DNA from: Agelaius tricolor
Taxonomy: Eukaryota; Chordata; Aves; Passeriformes; Icteridae
Length of the DNA: 64,000 nt
Assembly (NCBI GenBank): GCA_023055355.1
Contig: JALJCS010000004.1
Span: 20,052,244-20,116,243 of the forward strand
Direction of reading: 5' to 3'
Position 1 is the stretch's first letter, and each line of letters opens with the position of its first letter. This document shows positions 46,001 through 57,400 of this stretch, one piece after another. The notes beneath the pieces are model-generated. The model had not been told where the DNA came from, did not search any database, and saw nothing but the letters and a program-made list of their open reading frames with translations. The position numbers and the translations under genes were made by a program.

Positions 46001-48087
46001 TATTTCCAAAGGATTTTTAATGACCAGCTGGAGTTAATAGCCTCTGGCTGTACCTCAGGCTTTAAACTCAGCCTAGCAAGCCATTAATTCCTAGGAAATG
46101 CTCTGTTCCTTGGTTGTTACTGCCTAACAGCATGACAGCCTAGACTGTAAATAGCTCTTGGCAGAGAAAATTATATTCTTAAATGCACATAGTACCTTCC
46201 TTCAGAAAAGACTCCAAACTATTTACAAGGTGAGGGTTCTGAAAAAGAAGGTAAGCAGAAATTATTATATTCCTGGGAAAATAGTCTTTCATAATGGACA
46301 GGTCTAAGCAGATGCATATTCCCAGTATGTCTCTGAGAAATTATACACCCTTGGGGCTGTGTCATTGCTCACTGCTGGTGTTTCTGGCTGTAGGCTAGGG
46401 AAGCATCAGCATCACCCTCTTCCACTGCTGGCTATTGGGCAATGCAGTCCGAGTTTTGTGGACATTTATAAGTCTTCTGTCTGCAAATGTCTGTCACCAG
46501 AGAATCAGAATGGCAAGGAAGAAAAAAAGTAAATTGTTTGTGATTAAGTCTTTTTGTGTATGTACAATGTCTAAGACATCTAAGGCAATAGAGCCTTATC
46601 TGCAGTGATTGCTTGCTGCAGATGAGGAAAATGTGATTACTGAAAGGGATGAGCCAAACAAAATAATTTTTGATTGCTGCCATGTCTTCAAAAACATCTG
46701 CGATGACATTAGTAAGTATGACATTAGAAGTATGAAGAGTCAGACCCGGTGACTGATAAACCAGAGGAAGCACCTCTCTGGAAGCCAGATTTTCTAGCTT
46801 ACTCTGTAACACTAGCATGGCCAGAATGGCACATTCAGGCCATTTCCCATTCAAGCACAAGCATTAGTGAGGTGCCAAGAAATTTAGTCCTGATGCTGAG
46901 AAAATGTAAGCTCATGTTTAACAGCATGCACATCGGTTGTATTTGCCAAGTGCTCTGCCTAGTCTTAAGCACAGGAACTAAGACTTTGTCAGGCCATGAG
47001 AAAAGGCTGTGCAGAAGGCTTTGCTAGGTATGCAGCTACACTACACAGAAACACGGAGCTGCTAGAGCCTGAAACTTATTCATAACCCACTGTTAAACCT
47101 GACTGTTTCAAATTCGTGCATGAGAGGAGACTAATACTACAGATTTGTAAGAATGCTAAATATAAGATGATAAGTACCTTTTGTCACATGTTGGTTAAGG
47201 AATTTTATAATGTGGATATGAATAAAAACCAGTGATAAGCATAAAACTACTAGAGAAATCAACCTCCAAAGCCACAGGAAATAAAAACAGGTCTTCTGAT
47301 AAAGAATATTTTGCAGCATTGATATTTTTAATTTTATCACTTGCAACTGGCGTACTATGAATTTTGTAGGTCTAACATGGTTACAAGTTCTCTGAACAAG
47401 CACTAATACATTTTATTATAATTTTAAATGGAGTGCTGCTGAAACTAGCAAAATGACAGTTAGAGATCTGTTTTTCATTTGTTGCAGACTTTCTGAAAAG
47501 ACCTCTTGTGCTTTCTCCCTGTTGTTTCTTAATTAGGCTTTCTTTACCCCATGACAAACAGGTATCACACTATTATCCAGACACAGATCATATGTATTTT
47601 CAGTTCCCATTCATGCACTGGCACAACTCAGAGCAGCACTAAATCATGTCCATTTCTGCTTCCTCTTAGTGGTACAGAGCAACCACAACTGAACAGAATG
47701 CCTGGCAAAGTATGAATCACCAGGATGTCAGCAGCACAAGAGCAGCTCTGACAAAAGATGCACAAGGTCTTGCTGATGGAGTTTTTGCTCCACCCTCCTT
47801 ACACCTTAAGAAAAAATCTAGATAGGGTCAAGCTCCCTATCTTCTCATCCTTCCTCATCTGTTCCCATGTGCAGATTGGCTCTCACCCTGTGGCATAGAA
47901 AAGGATTTTTGAGAGGTAGTAAGTAATGCCACAGATAGGTTTTGAATATTGAGCACACTGGAAACATTGAAACTAGGTAATGTCTCCCTAACTAATTTAG
48001 TTACTTGTTTTACATGTTGCATTTCACATGTTGTAATGTATAGCCACATATGATCATTTTTAGAACATTTCACTGCTGTATCCCAAA
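40056..48087. other. Intergenic, unique AT-rich sequence
   Basis: About 8 kb without a recognised gene, RNA or repeat family. Open frames of up to 142 codons (46432-46860, minus) show no recognisable domains. Nothing further can be supported. Confidence 0.6.
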
Positions 48088-48590
48088 TCACAGAATCATA
48101 GAATAAGCTGAGTTGGAAGGGTCCCACAAGGATCATTGAGTCCGAATTCTGTCCCTACACAGCACCATCACCGAGTCACATCATGTGCCTGAGAACATTG
48201 ACCTAATGCTCTAGAGCTCTGCTCTAGGCTGGTGCTGTGACCACTGCCCTGGGGAACCTGTTCTAGTGTCCAACCACCCTCTGGGGGAAGAACCTTTCTC
48301 AAATGTCCAACCTAAATGTCCCCTGGCACATCTTCAGGCCATTACCTGGGGTTCTGTCACCATAGAGAAGAGATCAATATCTGTCCCTTCACTTCCCCTC
48401 TTGAGGAAGTTGTAACTGCAGTAAGGCCTGTTTTCAGTCTCCTCTTCATGCTGAACAGACCAAGTGATCTCAGCCACCCATACCAATTCCCCCAAAGGCC
48501 TTCTACCATCCTTATGGCCTTCCTCTGGATGCTCTCTAAGAGCTTAATGTCTTTTCTATATTGTGGTGTCTAAAACCAGTAAATGCACCA
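48088..48590 (-). mobile_element. CR1 3' fragment, antisense
   Basis: It starts at TCACAGAATCATAGAATAAG and reads AGTTGGAAGGGTCCCACAAG. The classic antisense order follows: CCAACCACCCTCTGGGGGAA, AATGTCCAACCTAAATGTCC, then GTTTTCAGTCTCCTCTTCAT and TGGCCTTCCTCTGGATGCTC. The upstream end fades near 48590. It is a 5'-truncated CR1 in minus orientation. Confidence 0.92.
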
Positions 48591-49026
48591 AGAAATCACA
48601 CAGAAGGCTTTTTGCATTCTAGATATTTGCCCAGCGTCACTTAAATTTTCCTTCTCTGTTACTAAAGTTACTGATGCTTTAATTTTTTTTCCTTTACATT
48701 ATGGCCTTATAGTATTTATTTAGTCCTTGGAAAAGGCAAGGATTAATGTCTTCCTAGGAACCACAAACCCAAATAATAAAGATTCAAAGCAACCAGGCTT
48801 TTGTAGTCCTATCATTTGAGTGTATTTCTTTGATTTATAATAATTATTATACTTGCTTTTTAATAATATTCCTTAGTCCCCATTTCTACAACATCTTACA
48901 ATGCCAGTATGACATTGCTCATTTACTAGATGGAGAAAAACAGCCACTTGGAGAAAGGGAATTCACCTACATATCATGTTTGATATCATATTATTTTATG
49001 ACAAAATCTATTTTGTGAGATCAAAT

Positions 49027-49066
49027 ATGACAGAACCTCTAGTAGTATGATAGAACCTCTAATAGT
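49027..49066 (+). repeat. 20 bp tandem duplication
   Basis: ATGACAGAACCTCTAGTAGT at 49027-49046 is followed directly by ATGATAGAACCTCTAATAGT at 49047-49066, with two mismatches. Confidence 0.9.
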
Positions 49067-49512
49067 ATTGTAACTGCTGTCAGATATTTTTTTATGTCCT
49101 ATGAAATGAAAGAAATATGTAACGGTAAGGAAATACATAGTTAAATCTCAGGTTTGAGCTAAAGCTCTTAAGCAAACTTCAGGGCACATCTCTGAGAGAT
49201 AACATGGAAAACAAGTAATGTGACATTGTGCGTACAAGAGAAACAGGGGGATGCAACTGTTACCAAAATTAATAAAATTTTTTATGGAGCAACAAACTCT
49301 ATGCCTTAAAGTTAGGATTGAATGAACAGCCTTATTAGCTTTTGGGCTACTACTTTGTGACTTTTAATACATTAAAATTTATTTTATAGGTGACAACAAC
49401 TTGGCATTGAGATGTTCAGATTTCAATTAATTCAACACAATTTAAAAAAGTATTTATTTGTAGTTTACAGATACATACTCTCAGTCTTTTCATCAACACA
49501 ATACAATATTTA

Positions 49513-49677
49513 TTTTGCTATTTCATTTTGCATGATGCATTTGCATACATACCTTTCATTTACAGAGGTATATAAAAAAATGCTTCCCAACCAGGCTTTA
49601 TGTGATCTGTACAAAGCTGTAAAAAGCTCTTTTGAACACTATGAATTATATTAATGCAAGTGATTATCAGTTGTGAA
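49513..49677 (+). repeat. Inverted repeat, left arm
   Basis: This 165 bp segment is the reverse complement of 51618-51788. The inner half (about 90 bp) is almost base-perfect. The outer half differs by a few substitutions and an indel around GGTTGGGAAGC. The arms are separated by 1940 bp. The similarity stops sharply at both ends. Confidence 0.88.
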
Positions 49678-51617
49678 TAAGATTCGATGTATTAGATTAT
49701 AGATAATTTAAAGGTGACCCAATGTAAATAATCAGTTAATGATGCAAGAAATTAAGGGAACAAAGGAACACTGTATTAATGAGAGAATGTGATGGAAAAC
49801 AAATTGGTATTTCATCGGAGATGTCACAAGGAAGGGATTAAATCTGAAGATAAACAAGGTTAAAGAAAGGTTAATACCAATAAAGGAAGAATGATTGCTA
49901 AAATAACTGAAAGGAGATTTATGAAAGAGTACATTCCACAGACTTGCAAATATGAGTACTGCAGGCAAAGGAGTGTGGATGACAAACTGTTTAAAGAAGG
50001 AGTGAAGGCAATGGAATACTAGAGTTATACTTCCTTTGGGAGGTCAGAGAAGCATGATATTGCAGCGTCTAACAGGCTAAATGAAGGAATGAGAAAATAT
50101 AAGGTTTTCAGTAATGTACAGAGACTGTGGGGGGAAAGTTGGCAATCCACAAACTGCTGTTCTTATTTTCTGTCATAGAGCTGTTTTAGCCACTTTTTTA
50201 TTAACACTGGAATGATTCTACAGACTTCTCTATACTATTTTGGTAGCTGCTTTAGGCAAGCTACTCAATAGTGGAGATCTTTTCCATTTTGACGGGATCC
50301 CAACTGTGGGGTTCCTTTTTTTTTTCTGTAAGGCTGTGGTCTGCAATACTGAAAATATGTAATTTGTAAAGGCTTAAAGGCTATAATCATAGACCGGCCT
50401 ATGTTGCTGTGAACACATGATCATATACAACATTCAGCAAATATAGAAAAATGCAGACCATAAAATTGAGTTTCCATTCAGCCCTCTTCTCCTCTGTTCT
50501 ATGGCTTTTTTTTTTTTTAATAGCAAAGTCATCACTAGGAGCACAATGATGGAAATCCATCTATTGAGTGAATATTGGTAATTTCCTCACTTTCATCTGA
50601 TGTATAACATCTTTGTTTACATGTGGGATTTGTTTGGTTTTGATGGAGACATTGGCTTGGCAAAGTTTATAGATGAAGAAGCAGTCTCGCATTTTAAGGA
50701 AAACTATGTTAGTGTGGCAACTGTGCTTCCATTTTCAACAAAAGCATTTAATCCATATGGTAAAAGGCAGTTTTAGGGAAATTTATTCACTTAAAGGCTT
50801 TTCTTTCCTCTTTTATTCTTACACTTGTCTTATATTCCATGGACAATGACTATTTGATGGATTTTTAATATATTTCTAGTACATTTAGTAAATTTCTGTA
50901 TTTAATGGAATTAGAAATTAAAAGCTCTTTTACTTGCAGTGTTTTACAGTGTTGTGGGCTTGTTTGAAATTTCAGTTTCAAGTAGTGGTCAGCTCTCTCA
51001 TGCTTTTAAACTGTGAAGAAAAATGAATTTATTAAGATTTACTTGCTTAATTTGAAAATATCATCTGTAAAAATCAGGTTTGCAAAGGAAAAAGCTGATG
51101 ACTTTCAGTGTGTGATATCTTTGAGTTCAGTGGTTTATTTTATGATAGTAACTTTGTTTTGTAAGATTTAATGCTTCATAACTTATAATGAGTTTAAATA
51201 ATAATGGAATTAATGAAAGACCAATTCTTAACAGGCAGTTTCCCATATCTCCAACCCTCTGAAAATTTATTCAAGCACAATCTTTATCACATTTTGCTGA
51301 CTATTTATTATGGCTCCTGCTTTCTGCCAGCAAAAACAACATTTCCCCTTTTATCATCTCAAATTTTGGTTAAACCTCACATGTTCTAGAATGTGTAAAT
51401 ACCTCTTTTAGTTAAGGAGAGTATTTTATATAAAGCAGGAAGGAATATAGCCACACTCGTGAAACTGAAATGCTCGCTGGATATTTCATACTGTTAATAG
51501 CTGTCAGTAGGAGAGCAGGTCAAGGCAAAGTCACTAACTTTCCATCCTGTAGCAAGTATTTCATGCTTCTTCTGTATATGTTACAGCAAATTTTTAGAAT
51601 ATCAATAAGGGAATTTG

Positions 51618-51788
51618 TTCACAACTGATAATCACTTGCATTAATATAATTCATAGTGTTCAAAAGAGCTTTTTACAGCTTTGTACAGACCACATATGCT
51701 TCCCACATGGTTGGGAATTATTTTTTCATATACCTCTACAAATGAAAGGTATATATGCAAATGCATCATGCAAAATGAAATAGCAAAA
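51618..51788 (-). repeat. Inverted repeat, right arm
   Basis: The partner of 49513-49677 in opposite orientation. It starts TTCACAACTGATAATCACTT and ends AAAATGAAATAGCAAAA. The copies share CAAAAGAGCTTTTTACAGCT and AATGCATCATGCAAAATG. No terminal motif of a known DNA transposon was recognised at the outer ends. Confidence 0.88.
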
Positions 51789-54645
51789 ATTACAGAAATT
51801 ACTAAGCTCTCTGCTTCAATGTACTGTGCTTGATTCTGTGGAACAAACTTTGGAAATGCTCTCCAGTATTCAATGGTTCAGCAGGACACAACAGGAGCAG
51901 GAAATCATGAAAGATTTTTTTTAATTTTTATTGTCTCAGTTCTTGGGAATAATTGATGTAACTCATGCTTTCTCTGTATAGCACCTGCTGTGAGTGCAGA
52001 CAGGTACAGGAAAAGGATTTATTTTCAGGATTATTTCCACAAAAAAATTTATAAACTATAGATAGAAACATAATCACCAACCTAAACACTTCAGCTTTTC
52101 TAATAACACTTTGGAAATATACATAATAAGATGAATTATGAAAATCTTGACTGTGCCAAGATTAGCTAAGTGATTGATACATGGTACAATTTCCAAATTT
52201 TATCCTTGTGACCATGTTTTATGCCAGTCTGAGAAATAAGAGGCCTGCCTTAACAGAAGGTAGGAGAACTCCTAGGACAACTCCTCAGGTCTGGTTTAAA
52301 GAACATTTAACAGCACTAGTCAATTCAGGGCCAATTTTTTTGGATCCTTCAGAGGGTCCCCAGCTAAAGATTTAATGGTGTTTGCATTAAGAAGAAACCA
52401 AACATATTCATCTATCGCTTGGGATACAGAACACAGAAAATGTTCTTGTCCTGCTCAGGAGTAAGTAAACATCTTTGACATGATGGGATGTCAAATCAAC
52501 AGGACCTGCATTCCAAATCAACAAAAAAAGAAGGAGAGGTAAAATTATTCCAGTGTGAACATAACGACTGTGTGGTATGCACTGCTCACAAAGTTCACCA
52601 ACAGGATTTGCAGACTCTGATGCCTCCAAGAAGCAACTCCCTCCTCCTTACCGAAGACAGTTTCTTTAATGGAAAAGCATAAGCAACCATGAAATTATAC
52701 TGCAAATCAAATGGGTGATATGGGAGAAAATGAACACCTGGAATTCATGGAAGTCAACATGTCTAACTATTTGGCCAACACCTGCCCAAAATACCGTATT
52801 TTAGTGGGTAAATTTTCAAATATATAATCAGCATCTAGAAATGCCCTATCTGCCTATTCAGAAATCCCCTACTGTGGCTAGCAAACAGCAGTACACTTAA
52901 ATCTATTGGTGACTTGTAACACACTGTGGTCTTCTCCGGGAATCTCCTGAATATGATCTATGCTTTGCTTGCCACTGTGGTGGTCATGTAGTTCCCATCC
53001 CATATCTAAAGAACAACAGTATGGCTGCAGCATTTTCTTAGCTCCTTGTTATCTTTGTTATCTCTGTACCAATCATTTTGAGCTAGCCACAGATCTACAT
53101 GAAGGCACATCCTCAGCTAAGGGGTCTGGGGGCATTTTGCTTGCTACTTGTCTGTTGCTTTGAGCAGTTTGTCCTCTGTAGCTAATTGTTATGATGTACA
53201 TATAATATATTATGTATGTGGTGGTCATGTGCATTAATAATTATATTTACCATGTACCTTTGTGCAACTCACCTGCAGTTCATTCCATCAGTCTACTACC
53301 TCCCCTAGCATTTATTCTAACATTCCAAACTTCTGAAAAGCTTCAAACAGCTGGGACTTTTCCTTTTTTTTTTTTCCCCTCTCTTCCTTTTTCCCCCTCA
53401 AACTTGTCAAATATGTATTTCTTTCTCTTTCCCTAACAAAGGACTTTTTTTCTACCAAATTAATTCTGGCCAAAAGATCAAAAGTAGATATTTTACTCCG
53501 AACTGAAGTATAGTATCTGCTGTGTCTCATCAAAGTGCAAGGCTTAATGAGGCGCTTTGGCAACATACCCTGGGGAAGAGGAGATTGCTAAGGTTCTCAG
53601 AGAGCAGCCAGAAATTCTCTGGTATGTGGAATATCCTTTCTGAAATATTCAGGGTTTGAAGTCATGGAATTTTATATTTGTAGCAGTGCTATTTCTGGTG
53701 ACTTAATAATTTCAAATATTATTTGTGTCAGAGATTTACTATTAGTAATTCTCTGAGGCAGCTGTATTAGCTCTATATGTAGTAGTATCTGTTATTAAAG
53801 ATGAACGCTAAAGAAATAGCAATCCCCATGACATTTTTTAACCTCAAAAGTTTTGCATTTATTAAAAGAGGAAGTGGAAAACTCCACACAGAATGTCTGA
53901 AGTAACATAACAATGTATTGGCATTCACTTGATTTGTACTACTATTTCATTATTTGTATCATTTCCACTTATTTTTTGATTATTTAAAATGAGGGTCCTT
54001 TGAAGGTAATATTACCTAGTGTTCTTTCCACCTACTAGGGTTTATTAATATTAGTAATTTACTTTCACATTTGTTTTTTATTTGCTTCTATTTTTTTATA
54101 TATTTATCTATTATACCCTTTCCCATTACTTCCTTAAATGCTCTAGGTCTTTTTGTTTTTTTTTTTTTTTAATTCCTGGGTTTATTTTTTACAGCTCCTA
54201 CTATATTACAGTGATCTTTAGCCATATGTTCAGGTGTGCATGAGAACTTTTTGTGCCGTTGGCTTGTTGAGCAGCAACAAAATTGTGTAAGTTGAGGGTG
54301 TATGCATCAAGCTGATTAACAAAGGCCATTTTTGCTACTCTGACTATGGAGCAGAAATACACTTTGGACAACTCTGGAATATGTTCAATCAGGAACATGG
54401 AAAATGATGTTATCAAACTCCTTCCACTCAAGCTTCTTCCAGTGTACCAGAGCCATAAAAAGTGTCATGAATGAAACAACTAATAATGCTGACATTTAAG
54501 AAAGTGTTAACACAATTCATGGTAGAAAACAAAGACAAATTCTTCCATATTTTCACTTGACAAAAAAGAGGAGTAGAATGATTAGAAGAATTGCATGAGT
54601 TATGAACTGGACTTACTGTGTGAATACGGGCATTACATACAAAGC

Positions 54646-54731
54646 TCCAAGTTATGCTCTGCAAATGTGTTGGATGTATGGGAAATATTCCAAGTTATGC
54701 TCTGCAAATGTGTTGGATGTATGGGAAACAT
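54646..54731 (+). repeat. 43 bp tandem duplication
   Basis: Two adjacent copies of a 43 bp unit starting TCCAAGTTATGCTCTGCAAA, at 54646-54688 and 54689-54731, differ at one base near the 3' end (AATAT versus AACAT). The near-identity points to a recent duplication. Confidence 0.92.
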
Positions 54732-56380
54732 TCCTGACAGTTTGTCTTGATGGGTTGCCTCATGACCAGTTGCTGTTTACCAAGAAAGAACTTTGAACAT
54801 TTCACAAACAAGCTTTTAATTCATCAGGCGTTTCTGATTTGACAGGATGAAATGTAAAAAGTAATTTAAGTAATGCATGGGGATTTCACTGTACGAGTAG
54901 GTTGAACTTGCTTTTGTACTGATAAGGATGTCTCATTTTATAGAAAATTGAAAGCAGAGGTGATCAAAAAAGAGGCAACCTCTAAAAAAAAAGCAAGAAT
55001 GCAAGAATGAATGCAAGAATATGAAAGCTGAGTGGGAGTAAGGAGTCTGAACAACAGCTAGTCTTTTAAAATTGAGAAAAGAAAAATAGCAATTTTAACT
55101 TCAGCAGCTGTGGTTGTCATATGTTCAAGCAGACTTTAAATCTTGAATACAAGTCTAATACAAACTAGCCTATAATTCAGACTAATGATGTCACTGCAAT
55201 TTAATTTAAAATCCATATGAAAAGTAACAATTCAACCTAGGTTTAAGACAGAGAGTGTTTTGCCTTAGTAACTTTGTTCTTTACTTTTTTCTGTTTTGTT
55301 TTTCCATAGGTAGGAATGCAATGAGAAACTATCCAGTTTCTTCAAGGAGGAATAAAGACAAGGTGGTGTAAGAATACATATTTGGAGGAAGATGCTAGGA
55401 AACAAAGAATTCTGTGTGCTGATGGCTTCTCAAAAAGACAGGTGGAAATATAGTAGCAAATTCCCACCAGCTCTATTTTTCAAATAATGAACATGGAGGT
55501 AAAACCAGGCAGGAATGAAAGAACTACCAGGGTAAACAGGAGAAGGAGCTGAGGAGATGAGCTGAAGAGGAAGAATGAGAGGAAGAGAACGAAGTATGAC
55601 TGTGTAAGTAGGCTAGGGAATGATGAGCAAAAATGCACCAAGTAGTTAGGTTGTGTAGCATTGGTATTTTCAGCAGGACTGCTTTGAGGATCAGTGTCAG
55701 AGTACAGGTCTTGGTAGTTTTATTACTAATGCTTTATAACAAACTGAGGGACAGTAGGGTTCACCCTGTCTATATTTCTCACTTTGGCACCAACACAAAT
55801 TTCAGTAAATCGAATATTTATTTCCAACCCTAAGTTTATCCAAAACAAAATTTCTTACTTGCTCTATGTCTGTACTCATACTGGTAGCATTTTGTTCTCA
55901 GGGATACAAGGACCTTCTATGTTCAGAAAACTGAAAAGAAGCAACTTAAAAAGTTTTTTGCACTTAAAAAGTGGTACAGATGAAGGGTTTTATTCATTCA
56001 TGGTCAAAGGACAAAACTGTGTGCAGGCACCTTGGCCTCGCCACGGCCAGCTTTCAGTGCATGGCGGCCCAGAAGACACAACCCACACTGGGGCCACCAT
56101 GTCCCTGTCACTTTGGTTTCCCTGTGGAGCCGCTCCTGAGCTGCACGTGTGGGGTCAGACTGGCTTTGCCCGTGTCACTGGTTTTCAGTGTGTTCTTCAG
56201 TGTGCTCAGTGAGTTTTCAGCATGCAGGCCACCGAGATGCCTCACTGTCGCTAGGGTCCCGCTGGGAGTGCGGTGGCCAAGAACGACAGGGCTTCTGCCA
56301 CAGCTCTGCCTCTTGATGTCCCATGTTTGAGTCGGGAGGCCAAGCGTGTGTGGCTGGGGCGGGCTGAATCACACATTCAG

Positions 56381-56570
56381 AATCAAAGAATCACAGAGTA
56401 TCTTGAAATGGAAGGGACCCACAAGGACCATGGAAGTCCAACTCCCGGCTCTGCGCAGGACATCCGTAAGAGTCACAGCATGTGCCTGAGAGCCTTGTCC
56501 AAGCTCTTCTTTAACTCACACAGACAGGCTTAGTACGGGGAGGCGTGTTCCAGTGCCCGCCACCCTCTGC
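56381..56570 (-). mobile_element. CR1 3' fragment, antisense, abutting a CpG island
   Basis: It begins AATCAAAGAATCACAGAGTA and continues GGAAGGGACCCACAAGGACC, then TGTGCCTGAGAGCCTTGTCC. It ends near the phrase TTCCAGTGCCCGCCACCCTC. This is the 3' end of a CR1 in minus orientation. Its upstream end passes directly into the CpG island. Confidence 0.9.
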
Positions 56571-56665
56571 GCGCAGAGGCGCCGCCCAAACCCAGCCTCA
56601 ACGCGCTCCCGAGCGCGGTCCCGGGTCCCCAGAGGACAGGCGGCCCCGCCCGGCCCCGCCCCCCC

Positions 56666-56675
56666 GCGCAGGCGC
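56666..56675 (+). promoter_or_regulatory. NRF1 palindrome GCGCAGGCGC
   Basis: A perfect match to the NRF1 consensus GCGCANGCGC, placed between the GC boxes and the putative first exon. Confidence 0.6.
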
Positions 56676-56697
56676 GGCCCGGGGCAGCGGGCAGCGC

Positions 56698-56705
56698 GCG
56701 CGAAA
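56698..56705 (-). promoter_or_regulatory. E2F-type site (TTTCGCGC on the minus strand)
   Basis: GCGCGAAA on the + strand, just upstream of the ATG at 56711. E2F control would suit a DNA-repair gene expressed in S phase, which fits the FANCC proposal but does not prove it. Confidence 0.45.
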
Positions 56706-57109
56706 CCCCAATGGCGCGGCGCGGGGCGGCGGGCGCGGTAAGCGGCGGCCAGGCAGGGGCGGGACGGAGCGGGCGCGGGGAGCTCCGGCGGGACCTGCCC
56801 AGCCGCTCCAGGGAGCCGCGGCTTCTCGCCCGTCCTGCCCCCGCTGGCCGCGCCGCGGTGGTCGCGGTCCGGGGGTGTCGTGGCGGGAAGGGGATGCGCT
56901 AGTGCGGATGAGCCGCCTGGCTCCGCGCCCTCCCCTTTCGCCCTCCGCGAGAGCTGGCGGCGACAAGTCTGCTGGGGAAGGGGTGACATGGGCAGCGAGG
57001 CGTCGGGCCCGCCTTCCCTGAGGCTTTGAGGTGGGCAGAGGGAGGTGACCGTGGCCTGCGCTACGTCTTTGGCGCTGCTGGTGCCTGCCTGCCTGGCTCA
57101 TGAGGTGTC

Positions 57110-57400
57110 CGTGCTAGCGTGCCCCGGCCAGCCTGGCCCCGAGCACTTCCAGCAATGAGACAGCCCCAGTTTCTCTGGGTAGCCTGTGCCAGTGCCTCAC
57201 CACTCTCTGGGTGAAAAGTTTCTTCCTAACATTTAGGCTAAACTTACTCTGTCTAAGGCCATTCCCTTTGTCCTATCACTACGTGCCCCTGTAAAAAGTC
57301 CGTGTCCAGCCTTCTTGTATTCCCCGTGTAGGTACTATCTGGTACTGAAAACATCCGCGAAGAGAGGCATCAACATCTGTGCTGTCAGCGTCTTGCTATA
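57110..57400 (-). mobile_element. CR1 3' fragment, antisense
   Basis: Phrases typical of antisense CR1: TAGCCTGTGCCAGTGCCTCA, CCACTCTCTGGGTGAAAAG, TTTCTTCCTAACATTTAGGC, GGCCATTCCCTTTGTCCTAT. Both ends fade. With the copy at 56381-56570 it brackets the CpG island. Confidence 0.85.

Larger units (their letters stand above)
48591..56380. other. Intergenic, unique AT-rich sequence with local duplications
   Basis: About 7.8 kb. It holds a 20 bp tandem repeat (49027-49066), a large inverted repeat (49513-49677 with 51618-51788), a 43 bp tandem duplication (54646-54731) and a GCAAGAAT-type run near 54994-55022. From about 56000 the GC content rises toward the CpG island, with a segment (56000-56380) that I do not recognise. 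Confidence 0.6.
56640..56737 (+). other. Putative first exon at the CpG island (start unknown)
   Basis: The sequence GGGCGCG|GTAAGCGG at 56737/56738 is a good donor within the CpG island. The exon start is a guess downstream of the GC boxes. It contains an ATG at 56711 that is open to the donor (MARRGAAGA). This does not resemble the FANCC N-terminus I know, so the exon is more likely noncoding with an upstream ATG. It could be a first exon of FANCC or of a noncoding RNA. Confidence 0.45.
56571..57030 (+). promoter_or_regulatory. CpG island promoter, probably of FANCC
   Basis: A sharp block of very GC-rich, CpG-dense sequence in an AT-rich region. It contains two GGCCCCGCC boxes (about 56642-56660), a perfect NRF1 palindrome at 56666-56675 and an E2F-type GCGCGAAA at 56698-56705. 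There is no TATA box and a consensus donor follows at 56738. That is the layout of a housekeeping promoter reading on the + strand. In vertebrates FANCC lies downstream of PTCH1 in the same orientation and begins with a noncoding exon. The FANCC assignment rests on synteny only, because no FANCC coding sequence is present. Confidence 0.7.

Noticed and set aside
46432..46860. 142-codon open frame on the minus strand in the intergenic region
   Set aside because: No known motif and no promoter or poly(A) context was seen. A single open frame of this length is expected by chance in 26 kb of intergenic DNA.
56516..57101. Open frames of 157, 158 and 167 codons in the CpG island
   Set aside because: High GC removes stop codons in every frame. 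The peptides are arginine-, proline- and alanine-rich low-complexity sequence. Only the short ATG-to-donor stretch at 56711-56737 has any support, and that is weak.
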